Assembly (NCBI RefSeq): GCF_006704125.1
Contig: NZ_VIGH01000007.1
Location: forward strand, 124,001 to 188,000
DNA: 64,000 nt
DNA from: Rhodococcus spelaei
GTDB taxonomy: Bacteria; Actinomycetota; Actinomycetes; Mycobacteriales; Mycobacteriaceae
Reading direction: 5' to 3'
Below, one piece after another: positions 34,702 to 46,883 of the stretch. Each line of letters opens with the position of its first letter. Position 1 is the first letter of the stretch. Both the position numbers and the translations under genes were made by a program. Under the pieces are notes generated by a model. It searched no databases. It saw only the letters and a program-made list of their open reading frames with translations, and had not been told where the DNA came from.

Positions 34702-35400
34702 CTACTCCGCCGGGCGGTCCGCCTCGGGCAGCAGGTCGGGTCGACGCTGCGCGGTCCGCTGCAGGGACTGCTCGCGTCGCCAGGCGGCCACCTTGGCGTG
34801 GTCGCCCGAGAGCAGCACGGGCGGAACGTCGAGGTCGCGCCAACTGACCGGACGGGTGTAACTCGGTCCCTCGAGCAGACCGTCGGAGAACGAATCCTCT
34901 TGGTGCGACTGCTGATTACCGAGCACGCCGGGCAGCAGCCGGACGACAGCCTCGGCCATCACCAGCACCGCGGCCTCGCCACCGATCAGCACGTAGTCGC
35001 CGATGCTGACCTCCTCGACGCGCACCCGCCGCGCCGCGTCGTCGAACACCCGCTGGTCGATGCCCTCGTAACGGCCGCATGCGAAGACGAGATGCTTCTC
35101 CTCCGCCCACCGGTGCGCGGTCTGCTGGGTGAAGGGGGTGCCGGCGGGAGTGGGCACCACGAGCAGCGCGTCGTCCGGGCACACCTCGTCGAGGGCCGGA
35201 CCCCAGACCGTCGGCTTCATGACCATGCCGGGGCCGCCGCCGTACGGTGAGTCGTCGACGGCTTTGTGCACGTCGTGGGTCCAGTCCCGCAGGTCGCGCA
35301 CACCGACGGAGATGAGGCCCTTGTCGATGGCCTTGCCCAGCAGCGCGGTGCGCAGTGGTTCGAGGTACTCGGGGAAGATCGTGATGACGTCCAGGCGCAC
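34702..35400 (-). CDS. trmD: tRNA (guanine-N1)-methyltransferase
   Basis: Methylates G37 next to the anticodon and prevents +1 frameshifts. 232 aa with the SPOUT trefoil-knot segments CGRYEGIDQRV and EVSIGDYVLIGGEAAVLVMAEAVVRLLPGVLGN, plus DDSPYGGGPGMVM near the N-terminus and the C-terminal GPSYTRPVSWRDLDVPPVLLSGDHAKVAAWRREQS. GTG start 2 nt past the rimM stop. Last gene of rpsP-khpA-rimM-trmD. Confidence 0.97.
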   Translation of the reverse strand: MRLDVITIFPEYLEPLRTALLGKAIDKGLISVGVRDLRDWTHDVHKAVDDSPYGGGPGMVMKPTVWGPALDEVCPDDALLVVPTPAGTPFTQQTAHRWAEEKHLVFACGRYEGIDQRVFDDAARRVRVEEVSIGDYVLIGGEAAVLVMAEAVVRLLPGVLGNQQSHQEDSFSDGLLEGPSYTRPVSWRDLDVPPVLLSGDHAKVAAWRREQSLQRTAQRRPDLLPEADRPAE

Positions 35401-35402
35401 GA

Positions 35403-35930
35403 CTACTCCGGATCCAGTAGACCTTCGGGCGGATCGATCTCGACGTAGCCCTCGGCCACGGAGACGACGGGGACGATGGCGGTGACGAACGGGATCAGGA
35501 TCTCGCCCGACGGCTGCCCCTCGGGGCGCACGGAGAGCAACTCCCCGGCCGCCGAGTGCAGTACCTCGTTGACCGTGCCGATCGGGGTGCCGTCGGCCAG
35601 TCGGACCTCGAGCCCCTCGAGTTCGTGGTCGTAGAACGCGTCCGGATCGTCGGACGGCGGCAGGTCCGCGGTATCGATCACGAACAGCATGCCGCGGATC
35701 GCGTCCGCGGCGGTGCGGTCGTCGACGCCCCGCAGACGCAGCAGAAGCCGCCCGGAGTGCTCCCGGGCGGCTTCCACCGTGTAACTGGTGAGTTTCTGCT
35801 CGCGGGGCTTGTGACCGTGCAACACGGCACCGACTGCGAAACGCAGCTCGGGATCGTCGGTCCGTATGTCTACGGCGAGTTCACCCCTGATGCCGTGTGA
35901 CTTGGCCACACGCCCGATGACGAGCTCCAC
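35403..35930 (-). CDS. rimM: 16S rRNA processing protein RimM
   Basis: Assembly factor for the 30S head that binds S19. 175 aa: N-terminal RimM barrel (IGRVAKSHGIRGELAVDIRTDDPELRF) and a C-terminal PRC-barrel (YDHELEGLEVRLADGTPIGTVNEVLHSAAGELLSV, with ILIPFVTAIVPVVSVAEGYVEIDPPEGLL). GTG start 13 nt after the KH-domain gene. Confidence 0.96.
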   Translation of the reverse strand: MELVIGRVAKSHGIRGELAVDIRTDDPELRFAVGAVLHGHKPREQKLTSYTVEAAREHSGRLLLRLRGVDDRTAADAIRGMLFVIDTADLPPSDDPDAFYDHELEGLEVRLADGTPIGTVNEVLHSAAGELLSVRPEGQPSGEILIPFVTAIVPVVSVAEGYVEIDPPEGLLDPE

Positions 35931-35943
35931 TACTCGCGCCCGA

Positions 35944-36186
35944 CTACTGATCGGTGTCGATCACGTCGACGCGGATCCCGCGACCACCGATGCCGGTGAC
36001 CAGGGTCCGCAGCGCGGTCGCGGTGCGCCCGCCACGCCCGATGACCTTGCCCAGGTCCTCGGGGTGCACGTGCACCTCGACGGTGCGCCCGCGGCGTCCG
36101 GTGATCAGCTCCACCCGGACGTCGTCGGGATTGGCGACGATGCCGCGAACGAGATGTTCGACGGCATCGGCGACAACGGCACTCAC
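35944..36186 (-). CDS. khpA: KH-domain RNA-binding protein (KhpA-like)
   Basis: An 80-residue single KH domain with the nucleic-acid loop [18 protein letters not shown]. KhpA proteins bind many RNAs and, in Gram-positives, affect cell size and division with KhpB. The GTG start overlaps the rpsP stop (GTGA, 36183-36186). Same position as Rv2908c. Confidence 0.94.
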   Translation of the reverse strand: MSAVVADAVEHLVRGIVANPDDVRVELITGRRGRTVEVHVHPEDLGKVIGRGGRTATALRTLVTGIGGRGIRVDVIDTDQ

Positions 36187-36644
36187 TTGTCAGCAGCCTC
36201 GGAATCCGCGGCAGCCTCGGCGGGGGCCTCGGCGGCCTCCTCTGCGTCGGCCTTCTTGGCGGCCTTCTTCTTCGGGGTGATCGCCTCGGCGACCGGCTCG
36301 CTGTCGGCCTGCGCCAGCGCGGCCTGGAAGAGCTCCAGCTTGGACGGCTTGGCTTCCTTGGTCTTCAGGGTGCCCTCGGTGCCCGGCAGGCCCTTGAACT
36401 TCTGCCAGTCACCGGTGATCTTGAGCAGGTTCTCGACCGGCTCGGTGGGCTGGGCGCCGACGCCGAGCCAGTACTGCGCGCGCTCCGAGTCGATCTCGAT
36501 CAGGGAGGGCTCTTCCTTGGGGTGGTACTTGCCGATGGTCTCGATCGCACGGCCGTTGCGGCGGGTGCGAGAGTCGGCGATGACGATGCGGTAGTGCGGG
36601 GTGCGGATCTTGCCGAGCCGCATGAGCTTGATCTTGACAGCCAT
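36183..36644 (-). CDS. rpsP: 30S ribosomal protein S16
   Basis: Small-subunit protein of 153 aa. The conserved core is residues 1-85 ([42 protein letters not shown]). The rest is a charged Lys/Ala/Glu tail ([30 protein letters not shown]), a lineage-specific extension also found in mycobacteria. AAAGG lies 7 nt before the ATG. It heads the rpsP-khpA-rimM-trmD operon; its promoter should lie in the 262-bp region to 36906, where I find no other feature. Confidence 0.96.
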   Translation of the reverse strand: MAVKIKLMRLGKIRTPHYRIVIADSRTRRNGRAIETIGKYHPKEEPSLIEIDSERAQYWLGVGAQPTEPVENLLKITGDWQKFKGLPGTEGTLKTKEAKPSKLELFQAALAQADSEPVAEAITPKKKAAKKADAEEAAEAPAEAAADSEAADK

Positions 36645-36906
36645 GATGGAGCCTTTCAGGTGGTCACGGCGCAATTCTGCGATGCGCAAGGAGTGCGCAC
36701 CCGGTTTTGCGTTGGAGGGTTGTCGTGACCGCCGCGCGGTACGTGACCGGAGACGGGCGAACAGCGGTCCATTCTGCCAGACGCACGGCCCAGGGGACGA
36801 ATCGCCCGGCGCGACGCCGATTGCCCGGCTCCCCCGACCTCGTCCGCCTAAACTCCGGACAGTCGCAGCGCACGAGCAGTATCAGCAGCACGAGCGAGGG
36901 GGTCAG

Positions 36907-37446
36907 TTGTCGTATTCGGCATTCACGGACGGGCCACCGCCACCGGACCGCAGTCGCGCCAGCGTCCTGGCCGCCACCGTCCTGGTGCTCGGCCTGGCGA
37001 GCCTGCTCATCGGGTTCGGTCCGTACCTGAGCGTGCACACCTCCGCGGGCGAGGTCGCCATCAGCGGGTTCGTGCTTCCGCAGGGCCTGCTCGTGGTCGT
37101 CTGCCTGCTGTTCTCCGGTATGACCGCGGGACTGTCCACGTTGCCGCGGCTCGCCCAGGTCCGGGGCGCGGGACCCGTGCTGCACGCAATTTCCACCGCG
37201 GCCGCCACGGTCGGCGCGCTGCTGGCGCTGTTCCTGCTGATCGTGGTGAGCAACGTGCCGCGACTGGGCGAGGACCTGGTCGGGGACTCCCGTGACGACC
37301 TGACCCTGGTGGTCGGGCTCGGCTGGGCCGGCATCGCGGTCCTCGCGCTGGCGGTGGTGCAGTCGCTGGTCGCATTCGCCGCCCTCGCCTACGACCTCGG
37401 CCTCCTGCAGTCGCGCCGCGCCCCCGAGAAAGTCGCCGCCCCATGA
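36907..37446 (+). CDS. Four-helix membrane protein, DUF5336-like
   Basis: A 179-residue protein with four hydrophobic helices (VLAATVLVLGLASLLIGF, GLLVVVCLLFSGMTAGLSTL, HAISTAAATVGALLALFLLIVV, VVGLGWAGIAVLALAVVQSLVAFAALAY). Composition and spacing recall the mycobacterial 34-kDa antigen/DUF5336 family (Rv0954), though the Gln/Tyr-rich tail of that family is absent. No ATG or GTG fits; the TTG at 36907 after GAGGGGG is the best start. The next gene overlaps it by 4 nt (ATGA). Confidence 0.65.
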   Translation: MSYSAFTDGPPPPDRSRASVLAATVLVLGLASLLIGFGPYLSVHTSAGEVAISGFVLPQGLLVVVCLLFSGMTAGLSTLPRLAQVRGAGPVLHAISTAAATVGALLALFLLIVVSNVPRLGEDLVGDSRDDLTLVVGLGWAGIAVLALAVVQSLVAFAALAYDLGLLQSRRAPEKVAAP

Positions 37447-38369
37447 CCGACAGCCCGAAGCCGGACGCCACGCCGCCGAGCCCCGAATCGGCCGCTCCGG
37501 TTCCGACCCCGACTCCCCCGACCCCGGCTCCCCCGACTCCGACCCCGGCTCCCCCGACTCCGACTCCGACTCCCCCCAGCGCCGACGAGCAGACCGTGGT
37601 GCTGCCCCCGGCCGCCCCGGCTCCGCCGCAGACGCCTTCGCCGCCGTACCGCCCGCCGTTGTCGGTACGCGGATGGCTGGCGGTGCTCGCCGTGGTGGCG
37701 ATCGTGATCGCCCTGCTCGGCGGCGGCGGATACCTCCTCGATCGCGCACTGACACAGAGCAATTCGACGACCGCCGGCAGCGCCACCGCGGAGCCGAGCG
37801 GATCCGGCGACTCGACCGACGCGACACCCGGCACCACAGGGCCGAAGGAGACGGTCCCAGTCACCCCCACCGGGGCGGTCGCGACCTGCACGACCTTCCC
37901 GCCCGCGGTGGACTCGGCCGGGCGGCCGCACACCTACGAGGCGCCGAACGCCACCGACGGCGACCTCACGACGGCGTGGCGCTGCCAGGGCATCGCGGGG
38001 CAGTCGCTGTCGGTCAGCTTCGTGTGCGCCCAGCACCTCGCGACCGTCGGCATCGACCCCGGCTACGACAAGACCGACATCGACGGCTCCGACCGGTTCG
38101 CGCAGAACCGCAAGGTCACCAAGGTGACCTGGTCCTTCGACGACGGCAGCACCGTCGAGCAGCAACTGAAGCCCGAGCGGGGCATCCAGATCCTCGAGGT
38201 CGACAAGACCAGTCGGACGGCGAAGATGACGGTCGTCCAGACCGTCGACGGTCAGCCGGTCACCAACCGGACCGGCGAGCAGTTCGCGCCGTTCAACGAC
38301 GTCACCTCGGTCAGCGAGGTTCGGTTCACCGCCCGGGCGGGCGACGGGGGCGACGGCTGCGCGAAGTGA
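37443..38369 (+). CDS. Membrane-anchored protein with Pro-rich repeats and a discoidin-like domain
   Basis: 308 aa in three parts: a cytoplasmic Pro/Thr-rich region (1-70) with repeated PTPTP/PPTPAP units, one membrane helix (GWLAVLAVVAIVIALLGGGGYLL), and an extracellular Thr/Ser linker leading to a C-terminal domain (about 140-308). The segment APNATDGDLTTAWRCQG...LSVSFV is typical of F5/8 type C or NADase-type glycan-binding folds (loss of a ligand pocket cannot be judged). Four Cys could form disulfides. A role as an envelope receptor or wall-binding protein is inferred. Coupled to the preceding gene by ATGA overlap. Confidence 0.7.
   Translation: MTDSPKPDATPPSPESAAPVPTPTPPTPAPPTPTPAPPTPTPTPPSADEQTVVLPPAAPAPPQTPSPPYRPPLSVRGWLAVLAVVAIVIALLGGGGYLLDRALTQSNSTTAGSATAEPSGSGDSTDATPGTTGPKETVPVTPTGAVATCTTFPPAVDSAGRPHTYEAPNATDGDLTTAWRCQGIAGQSLSVSFVCAQHLATVGIDPGYDKTDIDGSDRFAQNRKVTKVTWSFDDGSTVEQQLKPERGIQILEVDKTSRTAKMTVVQTVDGQPVTNRTGEQFAPFNDVTSVSEVRFTARAGDGGDGCAK
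37502..37577 (+). repeat. Imperfect tandem repeat encoding PTPxPP
   Basis: GACTCC, GACCCC and GGCTCCCCC units recur with a 21-24 bp period (copies starting at 37511, 37535 and 37556), coding for alternating PTP and AP residues. Copy number could vary between strains without breaking the frame. Confidence 0.75.
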
Positions 38370-38378
38370 GGGCCGCCG

Positions 38379-39470
38379 TCAGGCGAAGCGGCCGCGCGCC
38401 TTGACGACGCGGCCGCGCAACACCACCAGATCCGGGTTGGCGAGAACGTCCGGCCCGGTGCGCGGATCGCGGTCGTAGACAAGCAGATCCGCGGGCGCCC
38501 CGGTTTCCAAGCCGGGATGCCCCAGCCAGGTGCGCGCGTCCCAGCAGGCGGCGCCGAGCGCGCCGGTCGGCCCGAGTCCGACCGCGGACAGCGCGGCGAC
38601 CTCGTCGGCGATCCGGCCGTGCCGGATCGACCCGCCGGCGTCGGTACCGGCGTAGATCGGGATGCCCGCCTCGTGCGCGGCGCCGATCGTGTCGCCGACC
38701 CGCGCGTGCAGGTCCCGCATGTGCGTGGCGTAGACGGGAAACCGGTCGGCCGAGTCCGCGATCTCCGGGAACGTGGCGATGTTGATCAGCGTCGGCACCA
38801 GTGCGGTGCCGCGTTCGACCATCATCTCGATGGTGTCCGCGGTCAGTCCGGTGCCGTGCTCGATGCAGTCGATGCCGGCCTCGATCAGGCCGGGTAAGGC
38901 GTCCTCGCCGAACACGTGCGCGGTGACCCGGGCCCCCACCCGGTGCGCGGCGTCGATCGCCTCCTTGAGCACGGCGTCGCCCCACAGCGGGCGCAGGTCG
39001 CCCACCGACCGGTCGATCCAGTCGCCGACGAGCTTGACCCACCCGTCGCCGCGCAACGCCTGTTCGGTCACGGCGGCGGGCAGCTGCGACTCGTCCTCCA
39101 GGTCGATCGGCAGTCCGCGGATGTACCGCTTGGCCATCGCGATGTGGCGGCCCGCACGGATGATCCGCGGCAGGTCCTCGCGCTGGTCGAGGGCGCGGGT
39201 GTCCACCGGTGAGCCCGCGTCGCGCAGCAGCAGCACCCCGGTGTCGCGTTCGGTCTGCGCCTGGGCGAGCACGCCGGCCTCGTCCTCGTGACCGCCGCCG
39301 TAGCGGATTCCGACGTGGCAGTGCGCGTCGACCAGTCCGGGCAGGACCCAGCCCGACTCGCTGAGCGTCTCGGCCCCGGCGACGGGTTCGGTGGAGATGA
39401 TCCCGCCGTCGATCCACAGTTCGACGGGCTGCTCGTCGGGCAGCCCCACACCGGCCAGCCGCACCGCCAC
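38379..39470 (-). CDS. Metal-dependent amidohydrolase (Rv2915c-like)
   Basis: 363 aa of the amidohydrolase/imidazolonepropionase-like superfamily. Metal site WVLPGLVDAHCHVG, then WVKLVGDW (carbamylated-Lys region), VTAHVFGEDALPGLIEAGIDCIEHGTG and GIPIYAGTDAGGSIRHG with the catalytic Asp. Substrate unknown; relatives include prolidases and aryldialkylphosphatase-like enzymes. It starts with GTG 2 nt after the ffh stop, the order of Rv2916c-Rv2915c. The convergent discoidin-domain gene ends 9 nt away. Confidence 0.9.
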   Translation of the reverse strand: MAVRLAGVGLPDEQPVELWIDGGIISTEPVAGAETLSESGWVLPGLVDAHCHVGIRYGGGHEDEAGVLAQAQTERDTGVLLLRDAGSPVDTRALDQREDLPRIIRAGRHIAMAKRYIRGLPIDLEDESQLPAAVTEQALRGDGWVKLVGDWIDRSVGDLRPLWGDAVLKEAIDAAHRVGARVTAHVFGEDALPGLIEAGIDCIEHGTGLTADTIEMMVERGTALVPTLINIATFPEIADSADRFPVYATHMRDLHARVGDTIGAAHEAGIPIYAGTDAGGSIRHGRIADEVAALSAVGLGPTGALGAACWDARTWLGHPGLETGAPADLLVYDRDPRTGPDVLANPDLVVLRGRVVKARGRFA

Positions 39471-39472
39471 GA

Positions 39473-41050
39473 CTACTTCTTCGGCAGCTTCAGCTGGGAC
39501 AGGTCGATGCCCTCGAGTCCGGGCGGCAACTCGTCGAGGCCCTTCGGCATCTTCGACAGGTCCATCCCCGCCGGCAGCCCCGGGAACCCGCCGGGCATCC
39601 CGGCAGGCATGCCCGGGAAGCCGCCGCGGATCTTCGGCTGGGTCGGGCCCTTGCCGCCCTTCTTGCCCTTCTTGCCCTTCTTGCTGCGCTGGCTCGACCG
39701 CGCGCCGGGCATCCCCATCCGGCCGGCCATCGCCGCCATCATCTTGCGGGCCTCGAAGAAGCGGTCTACCAGCTGGTTGACGTCGGAGACCTTGACGCCG
39801 GAGCCGTTCGCGATGCGCAGCCGGCGGGAGGCGTTGATGATCTTCGGGTCCTCGCGCTCGGCGGGGGTCATGCCGCGGATGATCGCCTGCACCCGGTCGA
39901 GCTGCTTCTCGTCGACGTTGGCGAGCGCGTCCTTCATCTGGCCCGCGCCGGGCAGCATGCCCAGCAGGTTGCCGATCGGACCCATCTTGCGCACGGCCAT
40001 CATCTGCTCGAGGAAGTCCTCGAGGGTGAGCTGGCCTGAACCGATCTTGTGCGCGGCGGCCTCGGCCTGCTGGGCGTCGAAGACCTGCTCGGCCTGCTCG
40101 ATGAGGCTGAGCACGTCGCCCATGCCGAGGATCCGGCTGGCCATCCGGTCCGGGTGGAAGACGTCGAAGTCCTCGAGCTTCTCACCGGTGGAGGCGAACA
40201 TGATCGGCTCGCCGGTGATGTCCCGGACGCTGAGCGCCGCGCCGCCGCGTGCGTCGCCGTCGAGCTTGGTGAGCACCACGCCGGTGAACCCGACGCCGGT
40301 CTGGAACGCCTGCGCGGTGTGCACTGCGTCCTGACCGGTCATCGCGTCGAGAACGAACAGCACCTCGTCGGGCTGTACCGCATCGCGGATGCCCGCGGCC
40401 TGGCCCATCAGTTCCTCGTCGATGCCGAGGCGGCCCGCGGTGTCGACGATGACCACGTCGTAGTGCTTGCCGCGAGCCTCCTCGACGCCGCGACGCGCGA
40501 CGTCGACCGGGTCTGCCGCGGAGACGCCGAGAGCGTTGTCGCCGCCGCCGATCGAGGTACCCGGGTGCGGGGCGAAGACCGCCGCGCCGGCCCGCTCGCC
40601 GACGATCTGCAGCTGGCTGACCGCACCGGGCCGCTGCAGGTCACAGGCCACCAGCAGCGGCGTGTGTCCCTGCCCGGTCAGCCACTTGGCGAGCTTGCCC
40701 GCGAGGGTGGTCTTACCGGAACCCTGCAGGCCGGCGAGCATGATGACGGTCGGCGGGTTCTTCGCGAACCGCAGCCGCCGGGTCTCGCCGCCGAGGATGC
40801 CGACGAGTTCCTCGTTGACGATCTTGACGACCTGCTGGGCCGGGTTGAGGGCGCCGGACACCTCGGCGCCCTTCGCCCGCTCCTTGATCTTGGCGATGAA
40901 GGACCGCACCACCGGCAGCGCGACGTCGGCCTCGAGGAGCGCGAGCCGGATCTCCCGGCAGGTTGCGTCGATGTCGGCACCGGACAGCCGACCCTTGCCA
41001 CGCAGGTCCTTGAGGGCACCGGTCAACCTGTCGGAAAGGGATTCGAACAC
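39473..41050 (-). CDS. ffh: Signal recognition particle protein Ffh
   Basis: GTPase that binds SRP RNA and signal sequences and targets membrane proteins through FtsY. 525 aa: N domain (1-90), G domain with GLQGSGKTT, DLQRPGAVSQL, VDTAGRLGIDEELM and TKLDGDARGG, and the Met-rich M domain (from about 330, EQMMAVRKMGPIGNLLGMLPG). A C-terminal tail, KKGKKGKKGGKG followed by GFPGMPAGM/GFPGLPAGM repeats, is typical of actinobacteria. Partner FtsY is in the same window. Confidence 0.97.
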   Translation of the reverse strand: MFESLSDRLTGALKDLRGKGRLSGADIDATCREIRLALLEADVALPVVRSFIAKIKERAKGAEVSGALNPAQQVVKIVNEELVGILGGETRRLRFAKNPPTVIMLAGLQGSGKTTLAGKLAKWLTGQGHTPLLVACDLQRPGAVSQLQIVGERAGAAVFAPHPGTSIGGGDNALGVSAADPVDVARRGVEEARGKHYDVVIVDTAGRLGIDEELMGQAAGIRDAVQPDEVLFVLDAMTGQDAVHTAQAFQTGVGFTGVVLTKLDGDARGGAALSVRDITGEPIMFASTGEKLEDFDVFHPDRMASRILGMGDVLSLIEQAEQVFDAQQAEAAAHKIGSGQLTLEDFLEQMMAVRKMGPIGNLLGMLPGAGQMKDALANVDEKQLDRVQAIIRGMTPAEREDPKIINASRRLRIANGSGVKVSDVNQLVDRFFEARKMMAAMAGRMGMPGARSSQRSKKGKKGKKGGKGPTQPKIRGGFPGMPAGMPGGFPGLPAGMDLSKMPKGLDELPPGLEGIDLSQLKLPKK

Positions 41051-41063
41051 CGATCGGGCTCCT

Positions 41064-41089
41064 GGCTGGTCGAGTTGGCTGGTCGAGTT
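41064..41089. repeat. 13-bp tandem duplication upstream of ffh
   Basis: GGCTGGTCGAGTT is present twice in direct succession (41064-41076, 41077-41089), 14 nt before the ffh start codon. It would lie in the leader between glnD and ffh; no function assigned. Confidence 0.7.
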
Positions 41090-41122
41090 GCCGCCTGCGG
41101 ACGTGCTTACTTGCGCCCCAGC

Positions 41123-45337
<4,215 letters not shown>

Positions 45338-45405
45338 GTTGAGCTCCTCCTTCTGTCGTCCTGCCGGTGCGGCTGTCGACCTGATGAGAAGAGTGCTCAG
45401 CTGGT

Positions 45406-45443
45406 GTTTCAGCCGTGGCGCTGTGGTGTTTCACTCAAGTGAA
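45406..45443 (-). promoter_or_regulatory. GlnR-type binding site upstream of amtB
   Basis: On the minus strand: TTCAC-N6-GAAAC-N6-GCGCC-N6-GAAAC (45443 to 45406). The known actinobacterial GlnR pattern is GTnAC-N6-GAAAC-N6-GTnAC-N6-GAAAC. Both GAAAC half-sites are exact and 22 bp apart. The first GTnAC site differs at one base; the second keeps only its outer G and C. Confidence 0.75.
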
Positions 45444-45553
45444 CGCATTCGGGGTCTCTGTTGCTTCTAGGTTTCGTGATGCGCCGACCGGGCGTCGACG
45501 GGCGAGAGGAAGCCCGCCGACGGGCCCGACGGTCCGTCGCGTCACGAGCAGAT

Positions 45554-46723
45554 CTACCGCCCGGTGCGAAGTCCGAGCCAGCCCGGCACGGGGCGCGCGG
45601 CACCCGGCGAGCAGTACGCCCCCGGAATCTGAGCGCATGATCCGACGGGCGCGATGCCGGCGTTGATTCCCTGCCCCGCCCAGGTGATTCCGGCGTTCTT
45701 GTTCATGACCAGAGCCGACGATCCGCCGCCGTCGAGCACGACGGCGCGGTCCGAGCCGAGGGCCCGGAACGCGTCCTGCACGTTGCCGATGGTGAATCCG
45801 TCCGATTCGTTGCTGCCGCCCTGGAAGACGTACAGCTCGTCGCGCGCGGTGTTGAAGCCCACCGCGGTACGCGCGGCCCTTCGGATCGGGTTGTCGACGA
45901 ACTGGAAGTCCGGTCCCGGACCACGAATCTTGAGGCCGCCGAAGGCGACGAACGACTTGCCACTGAACTCGAGCTGGTTGACCAGCGCCTCCGCCGCGTT
46001 GTTCAGGGTCGCCGACTCCGCGTCGCGGAGATCGAAGTTCGCATCGGTCGGCATGCCCAGGAACCCGTCGCCGATGACGAAGGTCGACAGCGGCGACCAC
46101 ACCTTTCCGGCACCGTCGCTCAAGCCTTCCTTGCCGACGTAGTAGCGGCTGGCCAAGTCGAAGATGGACGCGGCGCTGTGCGTGTCCGGGTGCGCGTCGT
46201 AGTAGGCGCCCAGCGGAGAGCTGCAGCCGTTCTGCGCCCAGTTGGTGCCCGCGGCCTGCGGGCGCACGTCGAAGAAGTTGGCATTGATCGCGATCGCCGG
46301 CGAACCCATCCGCTGCCACGCCTCGACGGGACCGTAGAGCTCCGAGTTCTGCCGCATCCCGTCGGCGGTGACGGCGTTCGGGTTGCCCTCGCAGCGGCCG
46401 GAGGAGTCGGTCAGCAGCTGCGACACGAGCCCGGAGTGCGAGGCGCGCCCGATGACGACCAGGCGGGCGTCTGTGGGCATGTCGTAGGCCCGGCCCGCGG
46501 CGGTGATCATCGGAACCGGGAAGTCGGGACCGAACTGATAGGTCAGCGGGGCGCCGCCCGAGGCCGCGACTGCGGCGTTCAGTCGGGCCTGGGCGCCGGC
46601 GAAGTCGTCGGCCTGCGCGGGTGCCGCGAAGACCGGGGCGAGTACGCCCGCACAAAGCGCCGTTGCGGCTGTGGTGGTGACGATCCTTCGGGTGAACCTC
46701 GCTGCGATGGCGCTGAAACGCAC
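45554..46723 (-). CDS. Secreted phosphodiester glycosidase (NAGPA/DUF2233) family protein
   Basis: 389 aa with a long signal peptide (RFTRRIVTTTAATALCAGVLAPVFAAPAQA-DD). The mature part contains VTADGMRQNSELYGPVEAW, INANFFDVRP, VGFNTARDELYVFQGG and the family signature DRAVVLDGGGSSALVMN, as in the N-acetylglucosamine-1-phosphodiester alpha-N-acetylglucosaminidase family. Bacterial members act on wall or exopolysaccharide phosphodiesters; the substrate here is unknown. The GTG at 46723 has GAGAGGA 6 nt upstream and gives a normal signal peptide; an ATG at 46780 is also open. Confidence 0.83.
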   Translation of the reverse strand: MRFSAIAARFTRRIVTTTAATALCAGVLAPVFAAPAQADDFAGAQARLNAAVAASGGAPLTYQFGPDFPVPMITAAGRAYDMPTDARLVVIGRASHSGLVSQLLTDSSGRCEGNPNAVTADGMRQNSELYGPVEAWQRMGSPAIAINANFFDVRPQAAGTNWAQNGCSSPLGAYYDAHPDTHSAASIFDLASRYYVGKEGLSDGAGKVWSPLSTFVIGDGFLGMPTDANFDLRDAESATLNNAAEALVNQLEFSGKSFVAFGGLKIRGPGPDFQFVDNPIRRAARTAVGFNTARDELYVFQGGSNESDGFTIGNVQDAFRALGSDRAVVLDGGGSSALVMNKNAGITWAGQGINAGIAPVGSCAQIPGAYCSPGAARPVPGWLGLRTGR

Positions 46724-46883
46724 GGGCGTCCTCTCGTCTGACTGAACCCGACCGACGTCGCTCGATGTGGCGTAAGTCACGATCGAACGCGGCCAGTAGA
46801 CACGACAGTCATTCGATCGCGACCCACTGCCAGCGCATCGTTATCCAGTTGTTACTCCCGGACGGGAACCGTCGGTGGCGGCG

